Assembly (NCBI RefSeq): GCF_002237365.1
Contig: NZ_NMUO01000021.1
Coordinates: 1-45,167, forward strand
Direction of reading: 5' to 3'
Length of the DNA stretch: 45,167 bases
From: Zobellella denitrificans
Lineage (GTDB): Bacteria; Pseudomonadota; Gammaproteobacteria; Enterobacterales; Aeromonadaceae
This document shows positions 1 through 7,832 of the stretch, in pieces. The position numbers and the translations under genes were made by a program. The notes beneath the pieces are model-generated. The model was not told the DNA's origin and made no database searches. It saw only the letters and a program-made list of their open reading frames with translations. Within the stretch, counting starts at the first letter, position 1; each line of letters opens with the position of its first letter.

Positions 1-102
1 CCAAGATGTCGCCCGCGCTGTTCGGCGGCAGCGGCAGATGTGAATAAGGAGCAGAGCAGGAGGAACTGCCGGCCCTGCGGGAGCGGGTGCACCTTGCGCT
101 GG

Positions 103-120
103 AGCGGGGCTAGCCCCGCT
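103..120. repeat. 18-bp perfect palindrome over the znuB stop codon
   Basis: The sequence AGCGGGGCTAGCCCCGCT is a perfect inverted repeat with no spacer. It holds the znuB stop codon (read as TAG on the minus strand at 110-112) and a TAG in a plus-strand frame at 111-113. It has no T-tract, so a terminator role is uncertain. Bases 1-102 hold no gene I can support; a short plus-strand frame ending at 43 could be the tail of a gene outside the window. Confidence 0.5.
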
Positions 121-898
121 TCGGCATCAGTTGGGAGAGCAGGAACAGGCCGGCGGCCACCACCACCACGGAAGGGCCGGCGGGGGTGTCGTGGCTGACG
201 GACAGCTGCAGCCCCCCCACCACCGACAGCATGCCGAGCCCCATGGCATAGAGCGCCATCTGCTCCGGGGTCCGGCTGAAACGACGGGCGGTGGCGGCGG
301 GGATGATCAGCAGCGAGGTGATGATCAGCGCCCCCACGAACTTCATCGCCACCGCGATCAGCACGCTGATCATCAGCAACAGCAGCAGCTTGAGCGCCTC
401 CACCCGCACCCCTTCCACCCGCGCCAGCTCCTCGCTGACGGTAATGGAGAGCAACTGGCCCCAGTACCGGCGCAGGATCAGCAGCAGCACCAGGCCACCG
501 CCGTAAATCCAGTACAGGTCCACCGGCTGGATCGCCAGCAGATCCCCGAACAGGTAGGCCATGAGATCGACCCGCACATTGTCCATAAAGGCCAGGGACA
601 CCAGGCCGAGGGACAGGGCGGTATGGGCCAGGATGCCCAGCAGGGTGTCGGTGGCCAGCCAACTGGCCCGCTGCAACGCCGCCAGCAGTACCCCCAGCAC
701 CACGCAGGCCACCAGCACCGCCAGGGTCAGGTCGATATGCAGCAGCAGGCCCATGGCCACCCCCAGCAGGGAGGAATGGGCCAGGGTATCGCCGAAATAG
801 GCCATGCGCCGCCACACCACGAAGCTGCCCAGGGGACCGGCGAGCACGGCAATGCCCAGCCCGGCCAGGAGGGCGTAAAGCAGAAAACTATCCCACAT
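110..898 (-). CDS. znuB: ZnuB, zinc ABC transporter permease
   Basis: This is the inner-membrane permease of the high-affinity zinc importer ZnuABC. The 262-residue protein is almost wholly hydrophobic, with about eight predicted membrane segments, and matches the ABC-3 (metal permease) family along its length; the early segment with [17 protein letters not shown] is typical of ZnuB. Its start overlaps the end of znuC by 11 bases, so the two are translationally coupled and share the promoter upstream of znuC. Zur control is expected from the operator at 1647-1668. The length is normal for the family. Confidence 0.96.
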   Translation of the reverse strand: MWDSFLLYALLAGLGIAVLAGPLGSFVVWRRMAYFGDTLAHSSLLGVAMGLLLHIDLTLAVLVACVVLGVLLAALQRASWLATDTLLGILAHTALSLGLVSLAFMDNVRVDLMAYLFGDLLAIQPVDLYWIYGGGLVLLLILRRYWGQLLSITVSEELARVEGVRVEALKLLLLLMISVLIAVAMKFVGALIITSLLIIPAATARRFSRTPEQMALYAMGLGMLSVVGGLQLSVSHDTPAGPSVVVVAAGLFLLSQLMPKRG

Positions 899-1625
899 GG
901 CGGACGTCCCCGTGATGTTCGTCGTCGCAGGCGTGATGGTGGGTATACACCGCCAGTTGCGTCAGTTCGGGCCGGCCGAACAGGCGGGCGAACTCCGGAT
1001 GGCGGGCCACATGCTCCGGCTCCCCATGGCAGCAGATGTGCTGGTTCAGGCAGATGACCCTGTGGGTGCTGGCCATCACCAGGTGCAGATCGTGGGACAC
1101 CATCAGCACCCCGCAGTGGAGCTGGTCGCTGAGCTGCTTGATCAGGGCATAGAGTTCGGTCTGGCCGTGCACGTCCACGCCCTGGGCCGGCTCGTCCAGG
1201 ATCAGCAGTTCCGGCTCCATCATCAGGGCCCGGGCCAGCAGGATGCGCTGCATTTCGCCGCCGGACAGCGCCTGCATGCTCCGCTCCGCCAACCGCTCGG
1301 CCCCCACCCGGGCCAGCGCCTGGGCCACCGACAGCCGGCGCCCGTGGGACAGGCTCATAAAACGGGCCACCGTCAGCGGCAATACCGGATCCAGGTGCAG
1401 CTTCTGGGGCACATAGCCGATGCGCAGCCCCGGCTTGCGCCACAGCTGACCCCGGCTGGCCTCGCACAAACGCAGCACCAGCTTGACCAGCGAACTCTTG
1501 CCGGCCCCGTTGGGGCCGACGATGGTCAGGATCTCGCCGCGATGCAGGGTCAATGAAATCCGTTCGAGAATGATATTGCCGTCGGCTTCCAATCCGACGT
1601 CCGTCAGTTCCACCAGCTTGGTCAT
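888..1625 (-). CDS. znuC: ZnuC, zinc ABC transporter ATPase
   Basis: This is the ATP-binding subunit of the ZnuABC zinc importer. In the 245-residue protein the Walker A motif GPNGAGKS is at residues 37-44, the signature LSGGE at about 120-124, and Walker B LLILDEP follows at about 140-146. The C-terminus ends in a His- and Cys-bearing tail ([12 protein letters not shown]), as in E. coli ZnuC, which could bind zinc. I chose the ATG at 1625, giving [11 protein letters not shown]; a longer frame from 1679 would run through the Zur operator and has no family support. It is divergent from znuA and coupled to znuB. Confidence 0.95.
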   Translation of the reverse strand: MTKLVELTDVGLEADGNIILERISLTLHRGEILTIVGPNGAGKSSLVKLVLRLCEASRGQLWRKPGLRIGYVPQKLHLDPVLPLTVARFMSLSHGRRLSVAQALARVGAERLAERSMQALSGGEMQRILLARALMMEPELLILDEPAQGVDVHGQTELYALIKQLSDQLHCGVLMVSHDLHLVMASTHRVICLNQHICCHGEPEHVARHPEFARLFGRPELTQLAVYTHHHACDDEHHGDVRHVG

Positions 1626-1646
1626 GCTTAGCGCCTTTACATCTCT

Positions 1647-1668
1647 ATTTGTAATATTATAACATTGC
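1647..1668. promoter_or_regulatory. Zur operator between znuC and znuA
   Basis: Read on the minus strand the site is GCAATGTTATAATATTAC followed by AAAT. It closely matches the known gammaproteobacterial Zur palindrome built on AATGTTATAATATAACATT. It lies in the 86-bp divergent gap between znuC and znuA and covers a TATAAT that could be the znuC -10 box. Binding of Zur with zinc would silence both genes at once. The match is seen directly; regulation is inferred from the family. Confidence 0.85.
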
Positions 1669-1711
1669 CGGCTTGCCAAACTCCATCACTAGAGGTATAG
1701 GGATCCGAGCC

Positions 1712-2677
1712 ATGAGAGCCTTATTGTTGCTGGCGTTGCCCCTGCTGTTCAGCAGCCAGGTCCGCGCCCTGGAAGTACTGACCACCATCAAGCCGCTGCA
1801 ACTGATCGCCAGCGCCATCACCGATGGCATGAACGAGCCCGAGCTGCTGCTGGCCCCGGGTACCTCGCCCCACGATTACGCCCTGCGCCCTTCCGACGTG
1901 CGCCGCCTCAACCAGGCCGACCTGGTGGTCTGGGTCGGTCCCGAGCTGGAAGGCTTCCTGACCCCGCTGCTGGCCGGCAAGGACAACAGCCTGGCGCTGC
2001 TGGCACTGGTCGAGCCCGAAGGCCATGAAGATCACGACCACCAGGAGCAGGACGGAGAGCACCATGAGCATCATGACGAGCACGATCACCAGGATGAGCA
2101 TCATACCGGTAAAATCAGTGTCGAGGAGCAGGATGACGACCATGAACACGATCATGGCGACAAGGATCCCCATATCTGGCTGGATCCCCACCATGGGGAG
2201 CGCATCGCCACCCTGCTGGCCGACCGCCTGAGCCAGCTGGATCCGGCCAATGCTGATCTGTATCAACGCAACCTGGCCACCTTCCGGACAGAATTGGCAA
2301 AAACCGACAGCGCCGTGGCCGAACGGCTGGCTCCGGCTCGGGGCAAGGGCTACTTCGTGTTCCACGACGCCTACGGCTACTGGGAAGATCACTACCAGTT
2401 GCCGGCCCTCGGCCATTTCACCGTCAACCCGGAGCGGGCCCCCGGCGCCCAGACAGTGGCGCGCATCCACCAGGCCCTGCGGGAGGCCCAGGCCGAGTGC
2501 GTCTTCGCCGAGCCCCAGTTCCGTCCCGCGGTGGTGGAAGCCGTGGTGCGCAATACCCAGGCGCGGATAGGGATACTGGATCCACTGGCAACCGACATAG
2601 CGGCCGGTCCCCGGGGTTATTTCGCATTTATGCAACAGATGGCCGCGGCCATGGCCGGATGTTTACTCAATGAATAA
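1712..2677 (+). CDS. znuA: ZnuA, periplasmic zinc-binding protein
   Basis: This is the periplasmic zinc-binding component that feeds ZnuBC. The 321-residue protein starts with a signal peptide (about residues 1-19, cleaving near VRA-LE). Zinc ligands expected for the family are visible as H54 in SPHDY, H154 in DPHIW, a third His in the FHDAY segment, and a late Asp in LDPLA. Residues about 102-161 form the acidic, His-rich loop (for example HEDHDHQEQDGEHHEHH) thought to collect zinc. I chose ATG 1712 rather than the TTG at 1673, since only the former puts the signal peptide at the N-terminus. It is divergent from znuCB under the shared Zur site. Confidence 0.96.
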   Translation: MRALLLLALPLLFSSQVRALEVLTTIKPLQLIASAITDGMNEPELLLAPGTSPHDYALRPSDVRRLNQADLVVWVGPELEGFLTPLLAGKDNSLALLALVEPEGHEDHDHQEQDGEHHEHHDEHDHQDEHHTGKISVEEQDDDHEHDHGDKDPHIWLDPHHGERIATLLADRLSQLDPANADLYQRNLATFRTELAKTDSAVAERLAPARGKGYFVFHDAYGYWEDHYQLPALGHFTVNPERAPGAQTVARIHQALREAQAECVFAEPQFRPAVVEAVVRNTQARIGILDPLATDIAAGPRGYFAFMQQMAAAMAGCLLNE

Positions 2678-2742
2678 TAAAAATTTGAAATAAAATTCGG
2701 TACACTGTGGAACTTTCATACCATGGGGTACACTAACCATGG

Positions 2743-2762
2743 TGGCCCGCCTAAGCGGGCCA
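2743..2762 (+). terminator. Hairpin after znuA
   Basis: TGGCCCGC and GCGGGCCA form an 8-bp stem around CTAA, followed by TTTCG. It lies 65 bases after the znuA stop and probably ends that transcript. The T-tract is short. Confidence 0.6.
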
Positions 2763-2780
2763 TTTCGTGATAAAAAGCCG

Positions 2781-2829
2781 ACCGCTTTATTATCTTTGGA
2801 TCCATGCCTGGATAGATAAAGCGGTTTTT
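2781..2829 (+). terminator. Intrinsic terminator or attenuator just upstream of mepM
   Basis: ACCGCTTTAT pairs with ATAAAGCGGT over 10 bases, a second small stem (TCCA/TGGA) sits in the 25-base loop, and TTTTT follows directly. It ends only 41 bases before the mepM start, leaving little room for a promoter between the two. It may be a second znuA terminator or a leader attenuator of mepM. Confidence 0.6.
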
Positions 2830-2869
2830 GCATGCACAGTTTAGCAACCAACAGGCACAGGTAATCCGG

Positions 2870-4216
2870 ATGAATCCTCTCCGCCCGATACAAACCAAAC
2901 TGCTGGGAATACCGACGCAACTGCCCAAACGGCACCTCTACGGTATCATCTTCCTGAGCGGCCTGACCCTGACCACGGCGGTGATGATGCCCTCCCCCAA
3001 CGAGCTGGCGGAACAGCCGATCAGGATCAGCATCCCCGCCAGCCTGAACCTGCCCAAGGAAGCCCGGGAGCAGGTCAACAACACCGAATTCTATACCCTG
3101 CCCAACGACGAAATCGGCCCGCTGGAGCCGGTGGACGCCCTGGATGTCATCGCCGCCGGCGAACCCGAGTGGCAGGAATACGTGGTGCAGCGGGGCGATA
3201 CCCTGAGCACCATCTTCAACGGCCTGGGACTGCCCATCGCCACCATGTACAAGCTGCTCGATGCCGACAAAGAAAGGGCCCTGGACGGACTCAAGCCGGG
3301 CCAGACCCTTTCTTTGCTGATCGATGAAGACAACCTGCTGCAGGAATTCAAGATCCAGCAGGATCTGATGCACAGCCGCCTCTTCGTGCGCAACGGGGAC
3401 AACTACCGTAGCCAGCTCCAGACCGAGGAGAGCAACTGGGAAAGCCGCACCCTGGGCGGTGTCATCAACGGCAGCTTCTATCTCAGCGCCCGGGACGCAG
3501 GCCTGTCGCCCAGCCAGATCCAGCGGGTGGCCAACCTGTTCCAGTGGCGGCTGAACTTCGCCCGGGATCTGCGCCAGGGCGACAGCTTCAAGGTGGTGGT
3601 GCAGCGCGAGTTCGTCGACGGCCAGAGCACCGGCAAGTCCGAGCTGCAGGCGGTGCAGATCACCAACAAGGGCAAGAGCTATCACGCCTTCCGTCATGAG
3701 GACGGCAAGTTCTACGACGACAAGGGCGAGAGCCTGGAGCGGGGCTTCGTGCGCATCCCCCTGGAGCGTAACATCCGCATCAGTTCCAACTTCAACCTGA
3801 CCCGCAAGCATCCGGTCACCGGCCGGGTTCAGCCGCATCATGGCACCGACTTTGCCGTGCCCATCGGCACCCCCGTCATCGCTCCCGGCGACGGCGTGGT
3901 GGTCAAGGCCACCCGCCATCCGCTGGCCGGCAACTACCTGGTGATCCGCCACGGTCGCCAGTACACCACCCGCTACCTGCACCTGAGCCGCTTCCTGGTG
4001 AAGGAAGGGGATACGGTCAAGCGCGGCCAACGCATCGCCCTGTCCGGCAACACCGGCCGCTCCACCGGCCCGCACCTGCATTACGAATTCCACGTCAACA
4101 ACAGGCCGGTGGATCCCATGCAGGTCAAGCTGCCCATGGCCGAAGGCCTGAGCGGTGCCGAGCGTCGCACCTTCCTGAGCAGGGTGGAGCAGTACAAAAA
4201 GGAATTCGCCGGCTAA
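2870..4216 (+). CDS. mepM: MepM-like murein DD-endopeptidase (M23 family)
   Basis: This envelope enzyme cuts peptide crosslinks in peptidoglycan to allow insertion of new material. The 448-residue protein has an N-terminal membrane anchor (about residues 25-42), an OapA/LysM-like region beginning EYVVQRGDTLS, and a C-terminal M23 zinc peptidase domain. The metal and catalytic residues are visible as H323/H324 and D327 in PHHGTDFAV, and H402 and H404 in GPHLHYEF. It aligns along its length with E. coli MepM (YebA), and its place next to znuA is the same as in E. coli. I chose ATG 2870; a TTG at 2828 lies at the edge of the upstream hairpin and is unlikely. Confidence 0.93.
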   Translation: MNPLRPIQTKLLGIPTQLPKRHLYGIIFLSGLTLTTAVMMPSPNELAEQPIRISIPASLNLPKEAREQVNNTEFYTLPNDEIGPLEPVDALDVIAAGEPEWQEYVVQRGDTLSTIFNGLGLPIATMYKLLDADKERALDGLKPGQTLSLLIDEDNLLQEFKIQQDLMHSRLFVRNGDNYRSQLQTEESNWESRTLGGVINGSFYLSARDAGLSPSQIQRVANLFQWRLNFARDLRQGDSFKVVVQREFVDGQSTGKSELQAVQITNKGKSYHAFRHEDGKFYDDKGESLERGFVRIPLERNIRISSNFNLTRKHPVTGRVQPHHGTDFAVPIGTPVIAPGDGVVVKATRHPLAGNYLVIRHGRQYTTRYLHLSRFLVKEGDTVKRGQRIALSGNTGRSTGPHLHYEFHVNNRPVDPMQVKLPMAEGLSGAERRTFLSRVEQYKKEFAG

Positions 4217-4233
4217 CGGCATCCATCACCCGC

Positions 4234-4265
4234 AAAAAAAAAAAGCGCCCTAGGGCGCTTTTTTT
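4234..4265. terminator. Bidirectional terminator between mepM and hemE
   Basis: GCGCCCTAGGGCGC is a perfect palindrome flanked by 11 A on the left and 7 T on the right. It can end the plus-strand mepM transcript and the minus-strand hemE transcript. Confidence 0.9.
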
Positions 4266-4289
4266 GATTCCGGCTCAATGACAGCCCAC

Positions 4290-5357
4290 TCAGCCCTGGT
4301 GGTAGGGCCGTGACAGGCGGTGCACCGCCTCGACAAAGGCACCGGCGTGCTCCGGCTCCACGTCCAGGTGGATGCCGTGGCCCAGGTTGAACACATGGCC
4401 CGAGCCCTGGCCGAAGCCTTCGAGTATGGTCGAGACTTCCTGCTCGATGCGGGGAATGGGGGCGTAGAGCATGGAGGGGTCCATATTGCCCTGCAACGCC
4501 ACCTTGTCGCCCACCCGGCGCTTGGCGTCGGCGATATCGATGGTCCAATCCAGGCCCACGGCGTCACAACCGGTGGCGGCGATGGCCTCGAGCCACTGGC
4601 CGCCATTCTTGGTGAACAGGGTCACCGGCACCCGTCGCCCCTCGCTTTCCCACACCAGGCCATCGACGATCTTGGCCATGTACTGCAGCGAGAAGTCCTT
4701 GTAGTCGCGCGGCGTCAGCACCCCGCCCCAGGTATCGAAGATCATCAGCGACTGGGCGCCTGCGGCCACCTGGGCATTCAGGTAAGAGGTCACGCTGTCG
4801 GCCAGCTTGTCGAGCAGCAGGTGCAGGGCCTGGGGCTCGGCGTACATCATCTTCTTCACCTTGGTGAAGGCCTTGGAGCTGCCGCCCTCCACCATGTAGG
4901 TGGCCAGGGTCCAGGGGCTGCCGGAAAAGCCGATCAGCGGCACTTCACCCTTCAGCTCGCGGCGGATGGTGCGCACCGCGTTCATCACGTAGCCCAGCTC
5001 CCCTTCCGGATCGGGCACGCCTATCTTCTGCACGTCGGCCAGGCAGGCGACCGGACGCTCGAATTTGGGGCCTTCGCCCGCCTCGAAGTAGAGGCCCAGG
5101 CCCATGGCGTCGGGAATGGTGAGGATGTCGGAGAACAGGATGGCGGCGTCCAGCGGGAAACGACGCAGCGGCTGCAGGGTCACCTCGCAGGCCAGCTCGG
5201 CGTTCTTGCACAGGGCCATGAAATCACCGGCCTGGGCCCGGGTCGCCTTGTATTCCGGCAGGTAGCGGCCGGCCTGGCGCATCATCCATACCGGGGTGTA
5301 GTCTACCGGCTGGCGTAAAAGGGCACGTAAATAGCGATCATTCTTGAGTGTGTTCAT
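4290..5357 (-). CDS. hemE: Uroporphyrinogen decarboxylase
   Basis: HemE removes four carboxyl groups from uroporphyrinogen III to give coproporphyrinogen III in cytoplasmic haem synthesis. The 355-residue length equals the usual family size. The N-terminal signature [15 protein letters not shown] (around residues 22-36) carries the conserved substrate-binding Arg residues, and the second signature [16 protein letters not shown] is also intact. The start at 5357 gives [10 protein letters not shown], as in E. coli; an upstream extension to 5492 would add 45 unconserved residues and run into the promoter region. A TACAAT on the minus strand at 5392-5397 is a possible -10 box. It is divergent from rsd, a neighbourhood also found in E. 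coli. Confidence 0.97.
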   Translation of the reverse strand: MNTLKNDRYLRALLRQPVDYTPVWMMRQAGRYLPEYKATRAQAGDFMALCKNAELACEVTLQPLRRFPLDAAILFSDILTIPDAMGLGLYFEAGEGPKFERPVACLADVQKIGVPDPEGELGYVMNAVRTIRRELKGEVPLIGFSGSPWTLATYMVEGGSSKAFTKVKKMMYAEPQALHLLLDKLADSVTSYLNAQVAAGAQSLMIFDTWGGVLTPRDYKDFSLQYMAKIVDGLVWESEGRRVPVTLFTKNGGQWLEAIAATGCDAVGLDWTIDIADAKRRVGDKVALQGNMDPSMLYAPIPRIEQEVSTILEGFGQGSGHVFNLGHGIHLDVEPEHAGAFVEAVHRLSRPYHQG

Positions 5358-5554
5358 CCCGTCGTTCCGGATCAGGTGGCAAATTGGCCGCATTGTACCA
5401 CCAGACGGGGAAATCGGGAAAACCGGCTGCCGGCTCCGCCGCCCACAGAATGGGGAGCCAGCGCCCAAGTTGCCGCTGCCGCTATTGACCACCGGGGATC
5501 TTTTCTTTACTTATACTTCATCAACACCTGTCCAGGCAGCCCACGGAGGGAAAC

Positions 5555-6019
5555 ATGCTCAGGAAAATGGAACAGACCAAGGCGCAGTTGGCCGGCAAGC
5601 ATCACGCCCTCGACGCCTTTATCAATGCCCGCCAACACCTGCTGGTGGAGTACATCCGCCTGTCCACCAACAAGACCCTGCCCTCCCAGGCGGAACTGGA
5701 AGAATTTTGCGGACAACTGGTCGACTATGTTTCCGCCGGCCATTTTGAAATCTACGATTATGTGGTGGCGGCCTATGAAGCGGCCAAGGGCAACGCCCGC
5801 CTGCTGGCCGAGCGGATTTATCCGCGCATCAAGCAGAATACCGACGAGGCGCTGAACTTCCACGACAAGTACAGCCAGGCCGACGAGGACACCCTGCTGG
5901 AGCTGGATCAGGATCTTGGCCACCTGGGCGAAGTGCTCGAAGAACGCTTCGAACTCGAGGACAGGCTGGTCTCCGCCATCGCCCTGGTCGACCATCTGGA
6001 TACCGGCCAACCCGCCTGA
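5555..6019 (+). CDS. rsd: Rsd/AlgQ-type anti-sigma70 regulator
   Basis: Rsd binds the housekeeping sigma factor RpoD and holds it away from core RNA polymerase, mainly in stationary phase; AlgQ is the Pseudomonas homologue. The 154-residue, mostly helical protein is close to the family size (158 in E. coli). Conserved stretches include QHLLVEYIRLS, FCGQLVDYVSAGHFEIYDYVV and the C-terminal EVLEERFELEDRLV. A strong GGAGGG ribosome site precedes the ATG. It is followed after 12 bases by the small PilZ gene, so the two probably share a transcript, and it is divergent from hemE. Confidence 0.93.
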   Translation: MLRKMEQTKAQLAGKHHALDAFINARQHLLVEYIRLSTNKTLPSQAELEEFCGQLVDYVSAGHFEIYDYVVAAYEAAKGNARLLAERIYPRIKQNTDEALNFHDKYSQADEDTLLELDQDLGHLGEVLEERFELEDRLVSAIALVDHLDTGQPA

Positions 6020-6031
6020 CGAGGAGTCACC

Positions 6032-6397
6032 ATGACCGAGCGCAGACTGTTTTCCCGTATCGGCTTCCGGGCCAAGGCCTGGCTGCTCGACGCCACCGGC
6101 CATCAGCACCACATACTGGTCCGGGATCTGTCCCTGCACGGCGCCCTGCTCGCGGTGGCCGATGACTGGGCCGGGAAAAACGGCGACGAATTCGAACTGC
6201 TGCTCGACCTGGATGGCCACGGCCAGCGCATCGTCATGCAGGGGCGTCAGCGCCACCACCACGGCAGTTGTATCGGGCTGGAGTGCCGGCGCCTGGACAT
6301 CGACAGCGCCGCCCATCTGCGCCGGCTGGTGGAGCTGAACCTGGGCAGCGACGAGCTGCTCCAGCGCCAGTTTGCCCAACTGGTAAACGAGGACTAG
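6032..6397 (+). CDS. Single-domain PilZ protein (probable c-di-GMP receptor)
   Basis: PilZ domains bind the second messenger cyclic di-GMP and change the behaviour of a partner. The 121-residue protein has the arginine motif near the N-terminus (ERRLFSRIGFR) and the second binding motif DLSLHG around residues 33-38. No other domain, signal peptide or membrane segment is seen, so it is likely a small cytoplasmic adaptor. It directly follows rsd and is probably in the same operon. Its stop codon overlaps the radA stop on the other strand within CTAG. The output it controls cannot be read from the sequence. Confidence 0.88.
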   Translation: MTERRLFSRIGFRAKAWLLDATGHQHHILVRDLSLHGALLAVADDWAGKNGDEFELLLDLDGHGQRIVMQGRQRHHHGSCIGLECRRLDIDSAAHLRRLVELNLGSDELLQRQFAQLVNED

Positions 6398-7761
6398 AGC
6401 GCCGCCAGCGCTTCTTCCAGCTTCTTCACCGCGATCACCTCCATGCCCGCCGGCGCCTGCTTGGGCCTGTTGGCCCAGGGCACTATGGCCCGGGTAAAAC
6501 CGTGCTTGGCCGCCTCCATCAGCCGCTCCTGGCCCGAGGGCACCGGCCGGATCTCCCCCGACAGCCCCACCTCGCCGAACACCACCAGCTCTTTGGGCAA
6601 CGCCTTGTCACGAAAGCTCGACACCAGCGACAGCAGCAGGGCCAGGTCGGCGCTGGTGTCCTCCACCCGCACCCCGCCCACCACGTTGACGAACACATCC
6701 TGATCCGCCATCTGCATGCCGCCGTGACGGTGCAGTACCGCCAGCAGCAGCGCCAGCCGGTTGTGCTCCAGGCCCACCGTCACCCGTCGCGGGTTGGCCA
6801 GCTGGGAGTAATCCACCAGCGCCTGCAGCTCCACCAGCAGCGGCCGGGTGCCTTCCCAGATCACCATCACCACCGAGCCGGTGGTCTGCTCCTCGCCCCG
6901 GCTGAGGAAGATGGCGGAGGGGTTGTTCACCTCCTTCATGCCGGTCTCGGTCATGGCGAAGACCCCCAGCTCGTTCACCGCCCCGAAGCGGTTCTTGTGG
7001 CTGCGCAGGGTGCGAAAGCGGTTGTCGGCGGCGCCGTCGAGCATCACCGAACAGTCGATGCAGTGCTCCAGCACCTTGGGCCCGGCCAGGGTGCCGTCCT
7101 TGGTGACGTGGCCCACCATCAGGATCACCACTCCCTGCTGCTTGGCGAAGCGGGTCAGCTGGGCCGCCGCTTCCCGCACCTGGGACACTGAGCCCGGCGC
7201 CGACTGCACCTCGGCCACGTGCATCACCTGGATGGAGTCGATCACCATCACCGCCGGCTTTTCCTCCCGGGCCACCTGGCAGATCTGCTCGACGCTGGTT
7301 TCCGACAGCATGCGCAGCTTGTCCCGGGGCAGGTTCAGCCGCTGGGCCCGCATCGCCACCTGCTGCAGGGATTCCTCGCCGGTCACGTACAGGGTCTTCA
7401 TCCGGCCCGCCAGGCCGCACATCACCTGCAGCAAGAGGGTGCTCTTGCCGGCGCCGGGATTGCCGCCGATCAGGATGGCCGAGCCGGGCACCAGGCCACC
7501 GCCCAGCACCCGGTCCAGCTCCTGAAAGCCGCTGTGGATACGGGGGATCTCGGTCAGGGCGATCTCGTCCAGGGTCTGTACCTTGTTGTCCAGGGCCCCG
7601 GCATAACCGGAAAAGCGACTGTTGCGGCTGGCCGCGGAAGCGGGCGCCAGCCGGATTTCGCTGATGGTGTTCCACTCCTTGCACTCGGAACACTGCCCCT
7701 GCCAGCGGGGAAACTCGGCACCGCATTCGCCGCAGACGAAGGCGGTTTTGGACTTGGCCAT
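6394..7761 (-). CDS. radA: DNA repair protein RadA
   Basis: RadA (Sms) is a RecA-related helicase that drives branch migration of recombination intermediates. The 455-residue protein has a four-Cys zinc finger (C10, C13, C24, C27), Walker A NPGAGKST at 101-108, and the RadA-specific KNRFG motif at 256-260, followed by a C-terminal Lon-like domain (residues about 280-455) containing DTSADLALLLSLVSSFRDK. The length is normal (460 in E. coli). It is transcribed away from the large PilZ gene across a 71-bp gap and meets the small PilZ gene tail to tail. Confidence 0.97.
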   Translation of the reverse strand: MAKSKTAFVCGECGAEFPRWQGQCSECKEWNTISEIRLAPASAASRNSRFSGYAGALDNKVQTLDEIALTEIPRIHSGFQELDRVLGGGLVPGSAILIGGNPGAGKSTLLLQVMCGLAGRMKTLYVTGEESLQQVAMRAQRLNLPRDKLRMLSETSVEQICQVAREEKPAVMVIDSIQVMHVAEVQSAPGSVSQVREAAAQLTRFAKQQGVVILMVGHVTKDGTLAGPKVLEHCIDCSVMLDGAADNRFRTLRSHKNRFGAVNELGVFAMTETGMKEVNNPSAIFLSRGEEQTTGSVVMVIWEGTRPLLVELQALVDYSQLANPRRVTVGLEHNRLALLLAVLHRHGGMQMADQDVFVNVVGGVRVEDTSADLALLLSLVSSFRDKALPKELVVFGEVGLSGEIRPVPSGQERLMEAAKHGFTRAIVPWANRPKQAPAGMEVIAVKKLEEALAAL

Positions 7762-7832
7762 GCTGTCTCACTCATTCGTTAACGAGCTGATATACTGGCC
7801 CAAGTCTTTTGCTCACTCAACCCGAAGCCAAG

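Noticed and set aside
1-113. A possible end of a plus-strand gene (frame stop at 43, or at 113 after an in-frame stop at 45-47)
   Set aside because: Too little sequence is visible to identify it, and no single frame is open across the whole segment. It needs the sequence to the left.
2663-4222. A 519-codon open frame on the minus strand opposite mepM
   Set aside because: mepM is a clear family match over the same bases. Long antisense frames are expected at this GC content, and this one has no recognisable domain.
5485-5517. A TTGACC...TATACT promoter for rsd
   Set aside because: The two boxes are 21 bases apart, too far for a normal sigma70 promoter.
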